From Plantactinospora sp040120695 (GTDB taxonomy: Bacteria; Actinomycetota; Actinomycetes; Mycobacteriales; Micromonosporaceae), in assembly GCF_040120695.1 (NCBI RefSeq), contig NZ_JBEEAC010000003.1:186001-250000 (forward strand): a DNA stretch of 64,000 nt, given 5' to 3'. A program made the position numbers and the translations under genes. Below, one piece after another: positions 25,709-33,573 of the stretch; the first letter of the stretch is position 1; each line of letters begins with the position of its first letter. The notes under the pieces were generated by a model, which searched no databases, had not been told where the DNA came from, and worked only from the letters and a program-made list of their open reading frames with translations.

Positions 25709-26274
25709 TGACCAACGACCTGCACCCGGACCTGGTCCGGCTCGGCAACGTACTGGAGCACGCCGTGAGTCGGGAGATCGCCGCGAGCGCACCCCGCCGG
25801 GTACACCGCCGACGGCTGTTCGGGTCCCGGACCGCGTTCCTCGCGGCGGTCACCGTCGGTGCGCTTGCCGTCGGCGGCGGTGCCGCTGCCGCCGCCGTCG
25901 CGCTGCTGACGCCGGACACCGTCGCCCGGGGCATGCCGGGCTCGGCGGTGATCTTCGAGGGCACCGACCCGACGTGCACGACCGAGGACAGCGTCGTCTT
26001 CACCTGCACGCTCAGCCGGGCGCCGCAGGACGACGTGCGAACCGACCTCTCCAAGATCCCCGAAGCGAAGCGCCCGACCAAGCCGAGGGTCGTCGACTTC
26101 AAGGACCGCAAGGAGGCCTTCGTCGACGGGCAGCGCAGGATCGCCGGCGGATGTGTCGGTGCCGACACGGTCGGCCTGCACTGGACCTGCTACGCCGGCC
26201 AGCGGGCCGTGGACGAGGGGATCATCGGCCAGGACCTGCTCGGCGAGTACCAGCCGACCCCGGCCCGGGGCTGA
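25708..26274 (+). CDS. Membrane-anchored partner of the sigma factor
   Basis: 188 residues. Residues 1-35 are cytoplasmic and basic, about 38-62 form one transmembrane helix (AFLAAVTVGALAVGGGAAA), and the rest is an extracytoplasmic domain with four cysteines (CTTEDSVVFTC, GGCVGAD, WTCYAG). The coupling to the sigma gene suggests a regulator of it, but the short N-terminus lacks a recognisable zinc anti-sigma motif, so this is inference. GAGGAGG lies about 7 nt before the ATG. Confidence 0.7.
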   Translation: MTNDLHPDLVRLGNVLEHAVSREIAASAPRRVHRRRLFGSRTAFLAAVTVGALAVGGGAAAAAVALLTPDTVARGMPGSAVIFEGTDPTCTTEDSVVFTCTLSRAPQDDVRTDLSKIPEAKRPTKPRVVDFKDRKEAFVDGQRRIAGGCVGADTVGLHWTCYAGQRAVDEGIIGQDLLGEYQPTPARG

Positions 26275-26331
26275 CCGACCCGCCACCGGACAGGCCGGGG
26301 ACAGCGTCGCTGCCCCCGGCCGACGGGCCTC

Positions 26332-26384
26332 ACCTGGACGCCAGGTGCGTTACGCGACCTCGGTGACGTACCTGGTGTCCAGGT
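26332..26384. repeat. Palindromic element copy 1
   Basis: Arms ACCTGGACGCCAGGT and ACCTGGTGTCCAGGT pair with one G-T, continuing inward through CGTTAC/GTGACG. The same length and outline occur at 27109-27161 with compensating changes. A shared flank CACCGGCCG follows each copy on the right. Confidence 0.85.
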
Positions 26385-26402
26385 CACCGGCCGAGGCGAG
26401 AA

Positions 26403-26957
26403 TGGACCTATGCAACGGTTGTCACGGAAGGACGCAGGGTCGGCGAGGACGCGCTCGGCACCGCCACACAGGCCGAGGAAGCGCACGGCTGGAACACCGT
26501 CGCCGACCGGGAGGGCTTCCTCGTCGCCTATCCGAACGGGACCAGGCCGACCTGGGCGGTAAGCGACGGCCGCTGCGGCCCTGCGGTCCGGGCCGGGGTC
26601 GACGACGTGGCATTCGTCGAGGGGCTGGTCCGGGCCGTCGCCGCCGAACTGCCGGTCGACCCGAACCGGGTCTACGCCACAGGCATCTCCAACGGCGGGA
26701 TGCTGGCGTACCGGCTGGCTGCGAGAGCAGCACCTTTGCCGCGATCGGCCCGGTCGCCGCCACCAGGCTGGGGCGAGTGCCCGTCCCCGGCGCCGATATC
26801 GCTGATCCACATCCACGGCAGCGCCGACCCGACGGTGCCGTACGGCGGCGGCCCCGGCCTGCTCGACCTCGACCCGCCCTCCTCGGCCCTGTCCGCCACC
26901 GAGACGCTCTGGAGCTTCTTCGTCGCCCACCCGAAGCCCTCACCCCCAGCCCGGTAA
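26403..26957 (+). pseudogene. Decayed PHB-depolymerase/LpqC-type esterase
   Basis: The frame reads HGWNTVADREGFLVAYPNGT, then DGVDDVAF-like and the nucleophile elbow ATGISNGGMLAYRLA (Ser in GISNGG), typical of the secreted esterase family 1 (LpqC, feruloyl/PHB depolymerase). The signal peptide and the first strand with LHG are missing. After YRLA the frame must shift to read CESSTFAAIGPVAATRLG and then shift back for ISLIHIHGSADPTVPYGGG, near 26718 and 26768. The C-terminal ETLWSFFVAHP is intact. It has lost its start and two frames, so it is a pseudogene. The two palindromic elements lie on either side. Confidence 0.8.
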
Positions 26958-27037
26958 CACGCGCCGCCGACCTCACAACGGCACTTTTCGGCCGACGGCG
27001 ATACTCCTCCACACGAGACTGTCGAGCTGCCCCGCCT

Positions 27038-27087
27038 GTGCTCCCGGCGTGCTGTCCCGCACGTGCTCCCGGCGTGCTGCCCCGCCT
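27038..27087 (+). repeat. Two-copy 25-bp tandem repeat
   Basis: GTGCTCCCGGCGTGCTG begins each unit (27038-27062 and 27063-27087), with a few differences at the unit ends. It lies in non-coding DNA after the esterase pseudogene. Confidence 0.75.
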
Positions 27088-27108
27088 GCCGCCCGAGCGA
27101 CGACCGTC

Positions 27109-27161
27109 ACCTGGACAACAGAGGCGCTACGCGGCATCGGTAACGCCTCTGTTGTCCAGGT
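27109..27161. repeat. Palindromic element copy 2, 18-bp perfect stem
   Basis: Arms 27109-27126 and 27144-27161 are perfect reverse complements around a 17-nt loop. It aligns without gaps to 26332-26384; most differences in one arm are matched by a complementary difference in the other. Confidence 0.9.
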
Positions 27162-27179
27162 CACCGGCCGGTACACCGG

Positions 27180-27389
27180 CTACCGGTGGGCGGCGGCGCG
27201 TACGGAGTGGACGAATCGGCGCCACGGGGAGGGCGGAAAGGTGAGGACCGGGCCGTACGGGTCCTTGCTGTCGCGTACGGCGACCAGGTCGGGCAGGTTG
27301 TCGGCGACCTCGACGCAGTTGCCCTCCGCCCCGCTGCGGCTGCTCTTGCGCCAGGCGGCACCGGTCAGCTCGACTCGTCGGTCGATCAT
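27180..27389 (-). CDS. DUF397-domain protein
   Basis: 69 residues. AAWRKSSRSGAEGNCVEVA followed by VAVRDSKDPYGPVLTFPPSPW is the complete DUF397 signature. Members usually sit next to an XRE-type regulator and act with it in actinomycete development; some pairs behave like toxin-antitoxin modules. The ATG at 27389 has GGGGAGA about 5 nt upstream. The partner regulator upstream is present only as a broken remnant, so this protein may be an orphan. Confidence 0.9.
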   Translation of the reverse strand: MIDRRVELTGAAWRKSSRSGAEGNCVEVADNLPDLVAVRDSKDPYGPVLTFPPSPWRRFVHSVRAAAHR

Positions 27390-27588
27390 CGTCTCTCCCC
27401 TGCGAACGATCTGATCACGTCGTTCGATTCTGTCTCCGACAGGGCGAGCCCCGATCCGCCAGATCTTCACCGTCGAACACTCCGCCGCCGCTCCGGCCGT
27501 CCTGATCGTTATGCCGCCCTCGTCGCGGAGCTGACGCAGAAGCGCGGCCGAGTTGTCGCCGGGGCACGGTCGTCCGGTTCTGGTCCAT
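27390..27588 (-). pseudogene. Truncated, frameshifted XRE-type regulator
   Basis: Starting at ATG 27588 it reads MDQNRTTVPRRQLGRA, which is the typical beginning of the DUF397-linked XRE regulators. An extra base near 27540 then moves the HTH (LRQLRDEGGITIRTAGAAAE, STVKIWRI) into another frame. After about 60 residues the match ends and the remaining ~220 residues of the family are absent; the DUF397 gene begins at once. A deletion plus a frameshift explains this. Confidence 0.75.
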
Positions 27589-27923
27589 TGCCGTTGCCTT
27601 TCGCCGATAGTGAAATGCGGTGGAATTGCAGACCGAAATGCCGTTTCGGCGCGGGTAGGGGAGTTGGCGGCCCAGGTGCGGGTAGCAAGGGCATCGCGCC
27701 GATAAGCGAGGTGTAATTCGGCTCCGATCATCGACAGTGATATTAGTAATGCCCAATCGCTACGGGCACCCGCGAATCGCGAGTACTCCGAGTGCCGCCG
27801 ATGGCGCGGGCGGCTGTTCCATCTCTTTCAGTGGGCGCGCGCGATCCTGCTCTCACGGGTTGCGGAGTCGTAGGATCGTGGCGGGACGAAGCTCGCGGAC
27901 CGCCAGACCGACCGGAGGAAACG
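27589..27923. other. Intergenic region, comparatively AT-rich
   Basis: About 335 bp with no gene I can support. The middle (27700-27790) is AT-rich for this sequence, as expected for the promoter of the XRE remnant. The right end carries the ribosome site of the next gene. Confidence 0.4.
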
Positions 27924-28367
27924 ATGCGCAACACCGAAATGGCGAAGCTCGGCGGGCTCGTCGGCGAGTGGACGGCGACGCTGTCGGACGCCTGGTTTCT
28001 CGAACCGCCGGGCGCCACGGTGCCGGGCACCACCACCGTCGAGTGGCTCGGAGAGTCGCTACTGGTCCTGCGGTCGGAGTTCGGCGGAGGCGGGCACGCG
28101 CATTCCGAGATGAGCCTCGTCCTCGGGCGCAGCGACCCGAACGACCGGTTCGTCGCGCTCTACCAGGACGACCGCGGCGTCTGCCGGCAGTTCGCCATGA
28201 CCTTCGACGGCGGGTACTGGACGATGCTCCGCGAGGACCCCGACTTCCACCAGCGCTTCACCGCCGAGGTCGAGCCGGATCGGATCCACGGCCGTTGGGA
28301 GGCGTCCGAGGACGCCGGCAAGACCTGGCGAAAGGACTTCGACCTCACCTTCGCGCGCCTGCGCTGA
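27924..28367 (+). CDS. DUF1579-like/lipocalin-type hypothetical protein
   Basis: 147 residues with the pattern of small beta-barrels: LGGLVGEWTATL near the start, VEWLGESLLVLRSEFGGG, SEMSLVLGRSDPNDRFVALY and DSRGVCRQF-like then RWEASEDAGKTWRKDFDLTF at the end. Proteins of this kind (DUF1579 and relatives) are often annotated as lipocalin-like, with no known ligand. GGAGGAA lies 4 nt before the ATG at 27924. It appears to be a complete single gene. Confidence 0.72.
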   Translation: MRNTEMAKLGGLVGEWTATLSDAWFLEPPGATVPGTTTVEWLGESLLVLRSEFGGGGHAHSEMSLVLGRSDPNDRFVALYQDDRGVCRQFAMTFDGGYWTMLREDPDFHQRFTAEVEPDRIHGRWEASEDAGKTWRKDFDLTFARLR

Positions 28368-28373
28368 CGCGTC

Positions 28374-28740
28374 TCAAACGCGGTACGGCACGTCGAGGAG
28401 CTGGTCGTCGGCGACCTCGACCGCCGGCGCCCACGCCTCGTAGACCCCGCGCTCGTAGACCCCGCGCTCGTAGCACTGCGCCGAGTGCGGCGACGTTGTC
28501 CGGGTCGGGCCGGCAGAGCCGTACCCGCAGCCAGCCGCCCTCCTTCCCCGACCTCGCTGGCGTGGGCATACCGGTGATAGCGGTAGCGGGCGTCGGGGCG
28601 GCGGTCCCGCTCGAAGCCGGGCGCCGCGCCGCTCCGGTGCTGAACAACTCGTACGCGGCACCCCGGGCGAGTTCCCCCGTCCCCGCCGGTTCGGCCGACG
28701 CCTACCGCCCCGCTATCCGGGCCCATCCGGTACGCCCGGG
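28374..28740 (-). pseudogene. Degenerate coding remnant
   Basis: On the minus strand protein-like pieces appear in different frames: YRYHRYAHA, then GGWLRVRLCRPDPDNVAAL, then VYEAWAPAVEVADDQLLDVP before a stop near 28374. They look like parts of one protein broken by frameshifts, with a short tandem duplication (YERGVYERGVYE, DNA near 28440-28465). I cannot name the family. Confidence 0.4.
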
Positions 28741-28763
28741 CCAGAGCACGGGACCGATATGTG

Positions 28764-29669
28764 ATGCTGGCGGCGATGAGTCAGCAGCCGACCGAGAGCC
28801 GCCATCAGCGGGCCGCCCGCCGGGCGGGGGAGTATCCACCGGTACCCGAGCCGCTGCCGGTGCCGGTGCTCGACAGCCACACCCACCTGGACATCACCCT
28901 CGCCGAGGCGGACCCGCCGCCCTGGCACGGCCGGTCGGCCGATCCGGTGGCGGCAGCGGTCGAACTGGCCACAGAGGTCGGGGTGGACCGGCTGGTGCAG
29001 GTCGGTGTCGACGTGAGCTCGTCCCGGTGGGGTGCCGAGGTGGCGGCGCGGCAGCCGGCCGTGGTCGCCACGGTGGCGCTGCACCCGAACGAGGCGCCCC
29101 GGCTCGCCGACCTGGACGAGGCGCTGCGGGAGATCGAGGCACTCGCCGCCGAGGAACGGGTACGCGGGATCGGCGAGACCGGGATGGACTTCTTCCGGAC
29201 CGGGGACGAGGGTCGGGCGGCCCAGGAGGCGAGCTTCCGGGCGCACATCGCGATCGCCAAGCGGTACGCCAAGCCGCTGGTGATCCACGACCGGGACGCG
29301 CACGCCGACGTGCTGCGGATCCTCGACTCGGAGGGTGCCCCGGAGACGGTGGTGCTGCACTGCTTCTCCGGCGACGCCGACTTCGCCACCGAGTGTGTCC
29401 GGCGCGGCTACCTGCTCAGTTTCGCCGGCACGGTCACCTTCGGCAACGCCGGCGCACTGCGCGAGGCGGCCCGGGTCACCCCGCTGGACCAGATCCTGGT
29501 GGAGACCGACGCCCCGTACCTGACCCCGATGCCGCACCGGGGGCGGCCGAACGCGTCGTACCTGATTCCGCTGACCGTCCGGTCGCTGGCCGAGACGACC
29601 GGCGCCGACCTCGGCGAACTCTGCGCGGCGCTCTCCGCCACCGGCGACCGGATCTTCGGCCCCTGGTGA
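28764..29669 (+). CDS. tatD: TatD-family metal-dependent deoxyribonuclease
   Basis: 301 residues, amidohydrolase-like TIM barrel. Metal ligands are visible: DSHTHLD (about 37-43), the Glu in GIGETGMDF, PLVIHDRDAH, HCFSGD and the Asp of ETDAPYL. TatD proteins are 3'-5' exonucleases linked to DNA repair. It sits in the conserved metG-tatD-rsmA neighbourhood. The start is uncertain: GTG 28761, ATG 28764 and ATG 28776 are in frame and none has a good ribosome site. The gene for resuscitation-promoting factor that often follows tatD is absent. Confidence 0.92.
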   Translation: MLAAMSQQPTESRHQRAARRAGEYPPVPEPLPVPVLDSHTHLDITLAEADPPPWHGRSADPVAAAVELATEVGVDRLVQVGVDVSSSRWGAEVAARQPAVVATVALHPNEAPRLADLDEALREIEALAAEERVRGIGETGMDFFRTGDEGRAAQEASFRAHIAIAKRYAKPLVIHDRDAHADVLRILDSEGAPETVVLHCFSGDADFATECVRRGYLLSFAGTVTFGNAGALREAARVTPLDQILVETDAPYLTPMPHRGRPNASYLIPLTVRSLAETTGADLGELCAALSATGDRIFGPW

Positions 29670-29692
29670 CCACCGCCCGGCCATGTCGCGGG

Positions 29693-30772
29693 TCAGGCCG
29701 ACCTCCGCCGGCTCCGCGTGCCGCGACCGGTGCCGGATAGTGTACCGCCGGTCGGCTGGGTCGGCACCCCGCCGCCCATGCCCTCGGCGGCGAGTCGCCG
29801 GGCCGCCCAGGGGGTGATCACGAAGCCCCGCTTCACGGTGAGCAGCTGCACCCCGGCCGTCCACGCCCGGATACCGTCTATCCCACCGAGAGTCCTGGTG
29901 GTGAACTCGAAGACGTCGGCGTGGGTCGGCAGGATCACCTCGCACATCAGCGACTCCTGGCCGAGCGTCGCGGCGACGTAGCGGACGCCGCGCAGCGCGG
30001 CCAGTTCCCGGGCCACCCCGTCGAGCCGGGACGGCGCCACCGAGAGCCAGAAGAAGATCTCCGCCTCGAAGCCGAGCGCCGTCGCCGGGACCAGCGTGAT
30101 CACCTGTACGCAGCCCGCGTTGTACCGCGACTCGAACCGCCGCCGGACGGTGCTCTCGCTGACTCCCAGCCCGCCGGCCACGGCCTGGAAGCTGTTCCGG
30201 CCGTCCTCGCGGAGCGCCGCGATGATCCGCTCGTCCAGTTCGTCGAGGTGCGCCGGGGGGCAGTCGTGCACCGGCGGCGGGGCGACGAGCTGGGGCCCGG
30301 TGCCGAGCAGGTGCCGGGACCACTCGTGGGTCGACTTGTAGGTGTGCAGGTTCAGGTCCGCGACGCTGCCCTGCACCCCGGGGACCTTCTGCAACCCGTT
30401 GAGCAGCACGCTGTGCAGGCTGGCCCCCTTGGGCACCAGTACCTCGGCGACCAGATCGTAGACCCCGGTCACCAGTGCGACGAACCGGATCTCCGGCATC
30501 GCGGCCAGCGCCTGCGCGGCGGCGAGCTGGCTTCCCGCCGCGCAGCGGATCCGCACGATGAGCAGGTCGGCCCGCCCGCCGCCGGGCTGCGGCGCGGCGG
30601 CGACCTTGACCAGCCCGTCGGCGAAGAGTTGCTGCGCCCGGCGCGCCACGGTGGTGACCGAGGTACCGGTGAGCTGGGCGATCTCCGTCCAGCTCGCCCG
30701 GCCGTTGACCTGGAGCGCGGCGACGATGCGCCGGTCGGTCGGGTCGAGGTCGTAGGTCTCGCCGGGCGTCAT
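29693..30772 (-). CDS. Lrp/AsnC-family regulator with two HTH-Lrp modules
   Basis: 359 residues, twice the usual Lrp length. Module 1 has HTH LDPTDRRIVAALQVNGRASW at about 8-50 and an effector domain; module 2 repeats it from about 176 (LDELDERIIAALREDGRNSF, then SESTVRRRFE). This duplicated arrangement is known in actinomycetes. Lrp proteins sense amino acids and control nearby genes. The start ATG overlaps the stop of the truncated hydrolase upstream (ATGA), so translation is coupled. The C-terminal 35 residues are Gly/Arg-rich. Confidence 0.88.
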   Translation of the reverse strand: MTPGETYDLDPTDRRIVAALQVNGRASWTEIAQLTGTSVTTVARRAQQLFADGLVKVAAAPQPGGGRADLLIVRIRCAAGSQLAAAQALAAMPEIRFVALVTGVYDLVAEVLVPKGASLHSVLLNGLQKVPGVQGSVADLNLHTYKSTHEWSRHLLGTGPQLVAPPPVHDCPPAHLDELDERIIAALREDGRNSFQAVAGGLGVSESTVRRRFESRYNAGCVQVITLVPATALGFEAEIFFWLSVAPSRLDGVARELAALRGVRYVAATLGQESLMCEVILPTHADVFEFTTRTLGGIDGIRAWTAGVQLLTVKRGFVITPWAARRLAAEGMGGGVPTQPTGGTLSGTGRGTRSRRRSA

Positions 30773-31107
30773 GCCCGGTGCGCCGGTACGCCGGCCAGGA
30801 AGTCGTGGACGACCTGCTGGAAGCGCTCCGCCTCCTCCAGCTGCGGGGAGTGCCCGGAGTGCTCGAAGACCACCAGTTTCGCGTCCGGGATCAGCTCGAC
30901 GATGGTTTCGCTACGTTCCACCGGCGTGATCCAGTCATGTCGACCCACGGTGACCAGGGTCGGACAGGAGATCCCCGGGAGCAACGACTTGATGTCGTAA
31001 TTCGGCTGGTTGACGGCGAATGCGAAGTTGTGCGTGGCAAACCGGTCGTAGTAGCGGCGCTGCTCGACGATCGGCTCGCCGAGCAGGAAGGTCCGCTCGC
31101 GCTCCAC
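30769..31107 (-). pseudogene. C-terminal half of an alpha/beta hydrolase
   Basis: 112 residues from a GTG. It holds the cap end, YDIKSLLPGISCPTLVTVGR, the catalytic Asp58 (GRHDWITP) and His86 (FEHSGHSPQLEE) of a proline-iminopeptidase-like hydrolase. The N-terminal half with the nucleophile elbow is missing; the frame continues open for about 50 bp upstream, then runs into the opposite-strand gene at 31170. A rearrangement removed the 5' half. The fragment cannot be catalytic but still overlaps the Lrp start. Confidence 0.8.
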
Positions 31108-31169
31108 GAACCGTGCGCCGAGGCTGCGAGTGTGCGGGATCTGTGCGGCGGGCCCGAGATCATCCGGGC

Positions 31170-32456
31170 ATGCGTACTCGGAGGCTTTCCGCCGCCGCCG
31201 TCGTCGGCCTGCTCACGGTCGCGGCGCTCGCCCAGCCGGCGCACGCCTGGACGCCCACCGTCTCCTCGTCGGGCGTGCCGCTCCCCAACGGGGTGTACCC
31301 CGGACAGGCCGGCTATCAGACCGCCGGCTACTACCAGTACGCGCCCTCGATCGTCCAGACCTCGAGCACCCAGCGGATCATCTACTACTGCGCCAACCAG
31401 GTCGAGTACGACCGCAAGGCGGGCAACGGACTACAGGCCACCCACGACCACGTCCTGTTCAACGTCGGCACCCGGCAGTCGAACGGCTCGTACAGTTGGG
31501 GCCGCACCCAGGTGGCGCTCCGGCCCCGCCTGGAGCCGGGAAATCCCGGGTACCATCCGGCCACACCGCGCTGGGCGGCGTACCACATCTGCGACCCGGA
31601 GGTCGTCAAGGGCAGGTTCACGTACCCGACGGCGGACGGCGGGCGGCGGACCTACACCTGGGCGATGTTCTTCACCGGGGCGGACAACGATGACGGCGGC
31701 GCCGACGGCCGGTTCAACGTCGTCGGCCTCGCGCTGGCCACCTCGCCGCTCGGTCCGTGGACCATCGTCGCGAACCCCGTCATCGACATCACCGAACCGG
31801 ACTACAACCCGGCCGGATACGGCGTGGGTCAGCCGAGCGTCACCAGCGTGAACGGGCAGGGATACCTGCTGCTCTTCTACAGCGGGCTGGACTGTGCCGC
31901 GCTGGACCGCCCCGAGCCCGGTTGCGACGGCACGGACCGGGGCACCGCCGTGCGCACGCTCGACATCAGCAACGCCGACGCGCCGGTTCTCGGCACCAGG
32001 TCGTTCGTCACGACCGCCGGGCTCACCCCCGAGCCGTTCCTGCCGAACTCGGGGCGTTTCCTGCACAACGCCTCGTGGGCCTACGACTTCAGCCGGGACT
32101 CGTTCGTCATCTCCCGGGACACCGGGGCACTCGGCGGCAACGAGGTCCAGGAGTCGGTCGAGATCGACCGGATCGCCGGAGCCAGCATCTGGGCGGGCGG
32201 CGGCACCTGGACCGTCATCGGGCAGATCACCGGCGCCCAGACCGGATACCGGTGGAACCACAACTCCGGGCTGGTCCGCGACGCATACGGTGGGCTCGCC
32301 TACCGGGCCCCGCTCGACCACTCGGGCGTCGACGTGTACTTCGCCACCGAGCCGGGCCAGAGCACGGTGACGCCACCCTGGGACGGGTACTTCAGTTACC
32401 GGATGCGGCACTGCACATCGCCGCTGCACGAGTCGCCGCCGCAGCAGGCTCGGTGA
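31170..32456 (+). CDS. Secreted five-bladed propeller (GH43/GH32-like) protein
   Basis: 428 residues. Residues 1-26 are a signal peptide (VVGLLTVAALAQPAHA). The rest has the blade pattern of furanosidase-type propellers: YQYAPSIVQTSSTQRIIYYC, CDPEVVKGRF, TWAMFFTGADNDDGG, VGLALATSPLGPW, and GVGQPSVTSVNGQGYLLLFY. Candidate acidic residues lie in CDPEVV and DITEPDYNPAG, but I cannot assign a family or prove activity. Four cysteines may form disulfides. The start has no obvious ribosome site. The gene abuts the truncated hydrolase and may have arrived with the rearrangement. Confidence 0.7.
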   Translation: MRTRRLSAAAVVGLLTVAALAQPAHAWTPTVSSSGVPLPNGVYPGQAGYQTAGYYQYAPSIVQTSSTQRIIYYCANQVEYDRKAGNGLQATHDHVLFNVGTRQSNGSYSWGRTQVALRPRLEPGNPGYHPATPRWAAYHICDPEVVKGRFTYPTADGGRRTYTWAMFFTGADNDDGGADGRFNVVGLALATSPLGPWTIVANPVIDITEPDYNPAGYGVGQPSVTSVNGQGYLLLFYSGLDCAALDRPEPGCDGTDRGTAVRTLDISNADAPVLGTRSFVTTAGLTPEPFLPNSGRFLHNASWAYDFSRDSFVISRDTGALGGNEVQESVEIDRIAGASIWAGGGTWTVIGQITGAQTGYRWNHNSGLVRDAYGGLAYRAPLDHSGVDVYFATEPGQSTVTPPWDGYFSYRMRHCTSPLHESPPQQAR

Positions 32457-32510
32457 CAGGGCGTCAGCAGGCTCGGTGACCGGGCGGCAGCAGACTCGGT
32501 GATCCGGCGT
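32442..32510 (+). repeat. Three-copy 23-bp tandem repeat
   Basis: Units start at 32442, 32465 and 32488 with CAGCAGGCTCGGTGAC or a close variant. The first unit contains the stop codon of the propeller gene. Confidence 0.85.
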
Positions 32511-32553
32511 CCGGCGCGCACCGGTGCGCCGCCCGGCCCGCCCCGCTGACCCG

Positions 32554-32559
32554 TACCCT
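32554..32559 (+). promoter_or_regulatory. Leaderless -10 box TACCCT of rsmA
   Basis: TACCCT stands 8 nt before the GTG at 32568 and there is no ribosome site in between. Confidence 0.5.
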
Positions 32560-32567
32560 GTCACAGC

Positions 32568-33443
32568 GTGGCCGCAGACCTGCTCGGACCGGTGGAGATC
32601 CGGGAACTCGCCGCCCGGCTGGGCGTGCAGCCGACCAAGAAGCTCGGCCAGAACTTCGTGCACGACCCGAACACCGTGCGCCGGATCGTCAGCGCCGCCG
32701 GGCTGACCTCGGCGGACGTGGCCCTGGAGGTCGGGCCGGGGCTGGGCTCGCTCACCCTCGGCCTGCTGCCGGTGGCCGGGCACGTGCACGCGGTCGAACT
32801 CGACCCGGTGCTGGCCGGAGCGCTGCCGGCGACCGTGCAGCGGCACGCCGGCCCGGCCGGTGCGGCCCGGTTGACCGTGCACCCCGCCGACGCGCTGCGG
32901 ATCACCGCCGGCGACCTCGGTGAGCCGGCCCCGACCGCGCTGGTGGCGAATCTGCCCTACAACGTCGCCGTGCCGGTGGTGCTGCACCTGCTCGCCGAAG
33001 TGCCGGGCCTGCGGCGCGGACTGGTGATGGTGCAGAAGGAGGTGGCCGACCGGCTGGTCGCCGGCCCCGGCTCCCGGACGTACGGCGTCCCGTCGGTCAA
33101 ACTCGCCTGGTACGCCGACGCGCGCAGCGCCGGCCGGGTGCCGCCGAACGTCTTCTGGCCGGTGCCGAACGTCGACTCCGGGCTGGTCGCCTTCACCCGG
33201 CGTGAACCGCCCCGGACCGACGTACCCCGGCAGCGGGTCTTCGCGGTGGTCGACGCGGCGTTCGCGCAGCGCCGCAAGACCCTGCGGGCGGCGCTGGCCG
33301 GCTGGGCCGGCGGCCCGGACCGGGCGGCCGCGGCGCTGGTCGCGGCGGGGGTCGATCCCGGTGCCCGGGGTGAGTCGCTGACCGTCGGGCAGTTCGCCGC
33401 GATCGCCGCGTCGGCCCCCGTGGCCGCCCCGGCAGCCGAGTAG
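32568..33443 (+). CDS. rsmA: 16S rRNA dimethyladenosine transferase (A1518/A1519)
   Basis: 291 residues, KsgA family. KKLGQNFVHDPNTVRRIV and LEVGPGLGSLTLGLL form the SAM pocket, VHAVELDP motif II, and VANLPYNVAVPVV the catalytic NLPY loop. The C-terminal domain (NVFWPVPNVDSGLVAF, AFAQRRKTLRAAL) is complete. It dimethylates two adenosines near the 3' end of 16S rRNA late in 30S assembly. It is followed by ispE, a conserved pairing. Confidence 0.96.
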   Translation: MAADLLGPVEIRELAARLGVQPTKKLGQNFVHDPNTVRRIVSAAGLTSADVALEVGPGLGSLTLGLLPVAGHVHAVELDPVLAGALPATVQRHAGPAGAARLTVHPADALRITAGDLGEPAPTALVANLPYNVAVPVVLHLLAEVPGLRRGLVMVQKEVADRLVAGPGSRTYGVPSVKLAWYADARSAGRVPPNVFWPVPNVDSGLVAFTRREPPRTDVPRQRVFAVVDAAFAQRRKTLRAALAGWAGGPDRAAAALVAAGVDPGARGESLTVGQFAAIAASAPVAAPAAE

Positions 33444-33446
33444 GCT
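33441..33446 (+). promoter_or_regulatory. -10 box TAGGCT overlapping the rsmA stop
   Basis: TAGGCT shares its first three bases with the rsmA stop codon and lies 6 nt before a GTG that opens an eight-residue frame. It probably drives ispE from inside the operon. Confidence 0.5.
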
Positions 33447-33452
33447 GACGGC

Positions 33453-33479
33453 GTGTGTGGCAGGAGATGGTCGACGTGA
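33453..33479 (+). CDS. Putative leaderless leader peptide before ispE
   Basis: GTG-initiated frame MCGRRWST followed by TGA. Its start is 6 nt from a -10 box, so a leaderless transcript would translate it first. It has Cys, two Arg and Trp, residues seen in attenuator peptides, but no terminator/antiterminator pair is obvious in the 95 bp before ispE. Confidence 0.3.
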   Translation: MCGRRWST

Positions 33480-33573
33480 CGGCCGAGCCCGGCATCCCGG
33501 CGGCCCGGCGGCCGTGGTCACCCGACCCGCTCCGGCAGCGGCCCGCCCGGCCCAGGGTCAGGGACATCGCTGC

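Noticed and set aside
27186..27716. Plus-strand 176-codon frame across the DUF397 region
   Set aside because: It is antisense to the DUF397 gene and the XRE remnant and has no family features.
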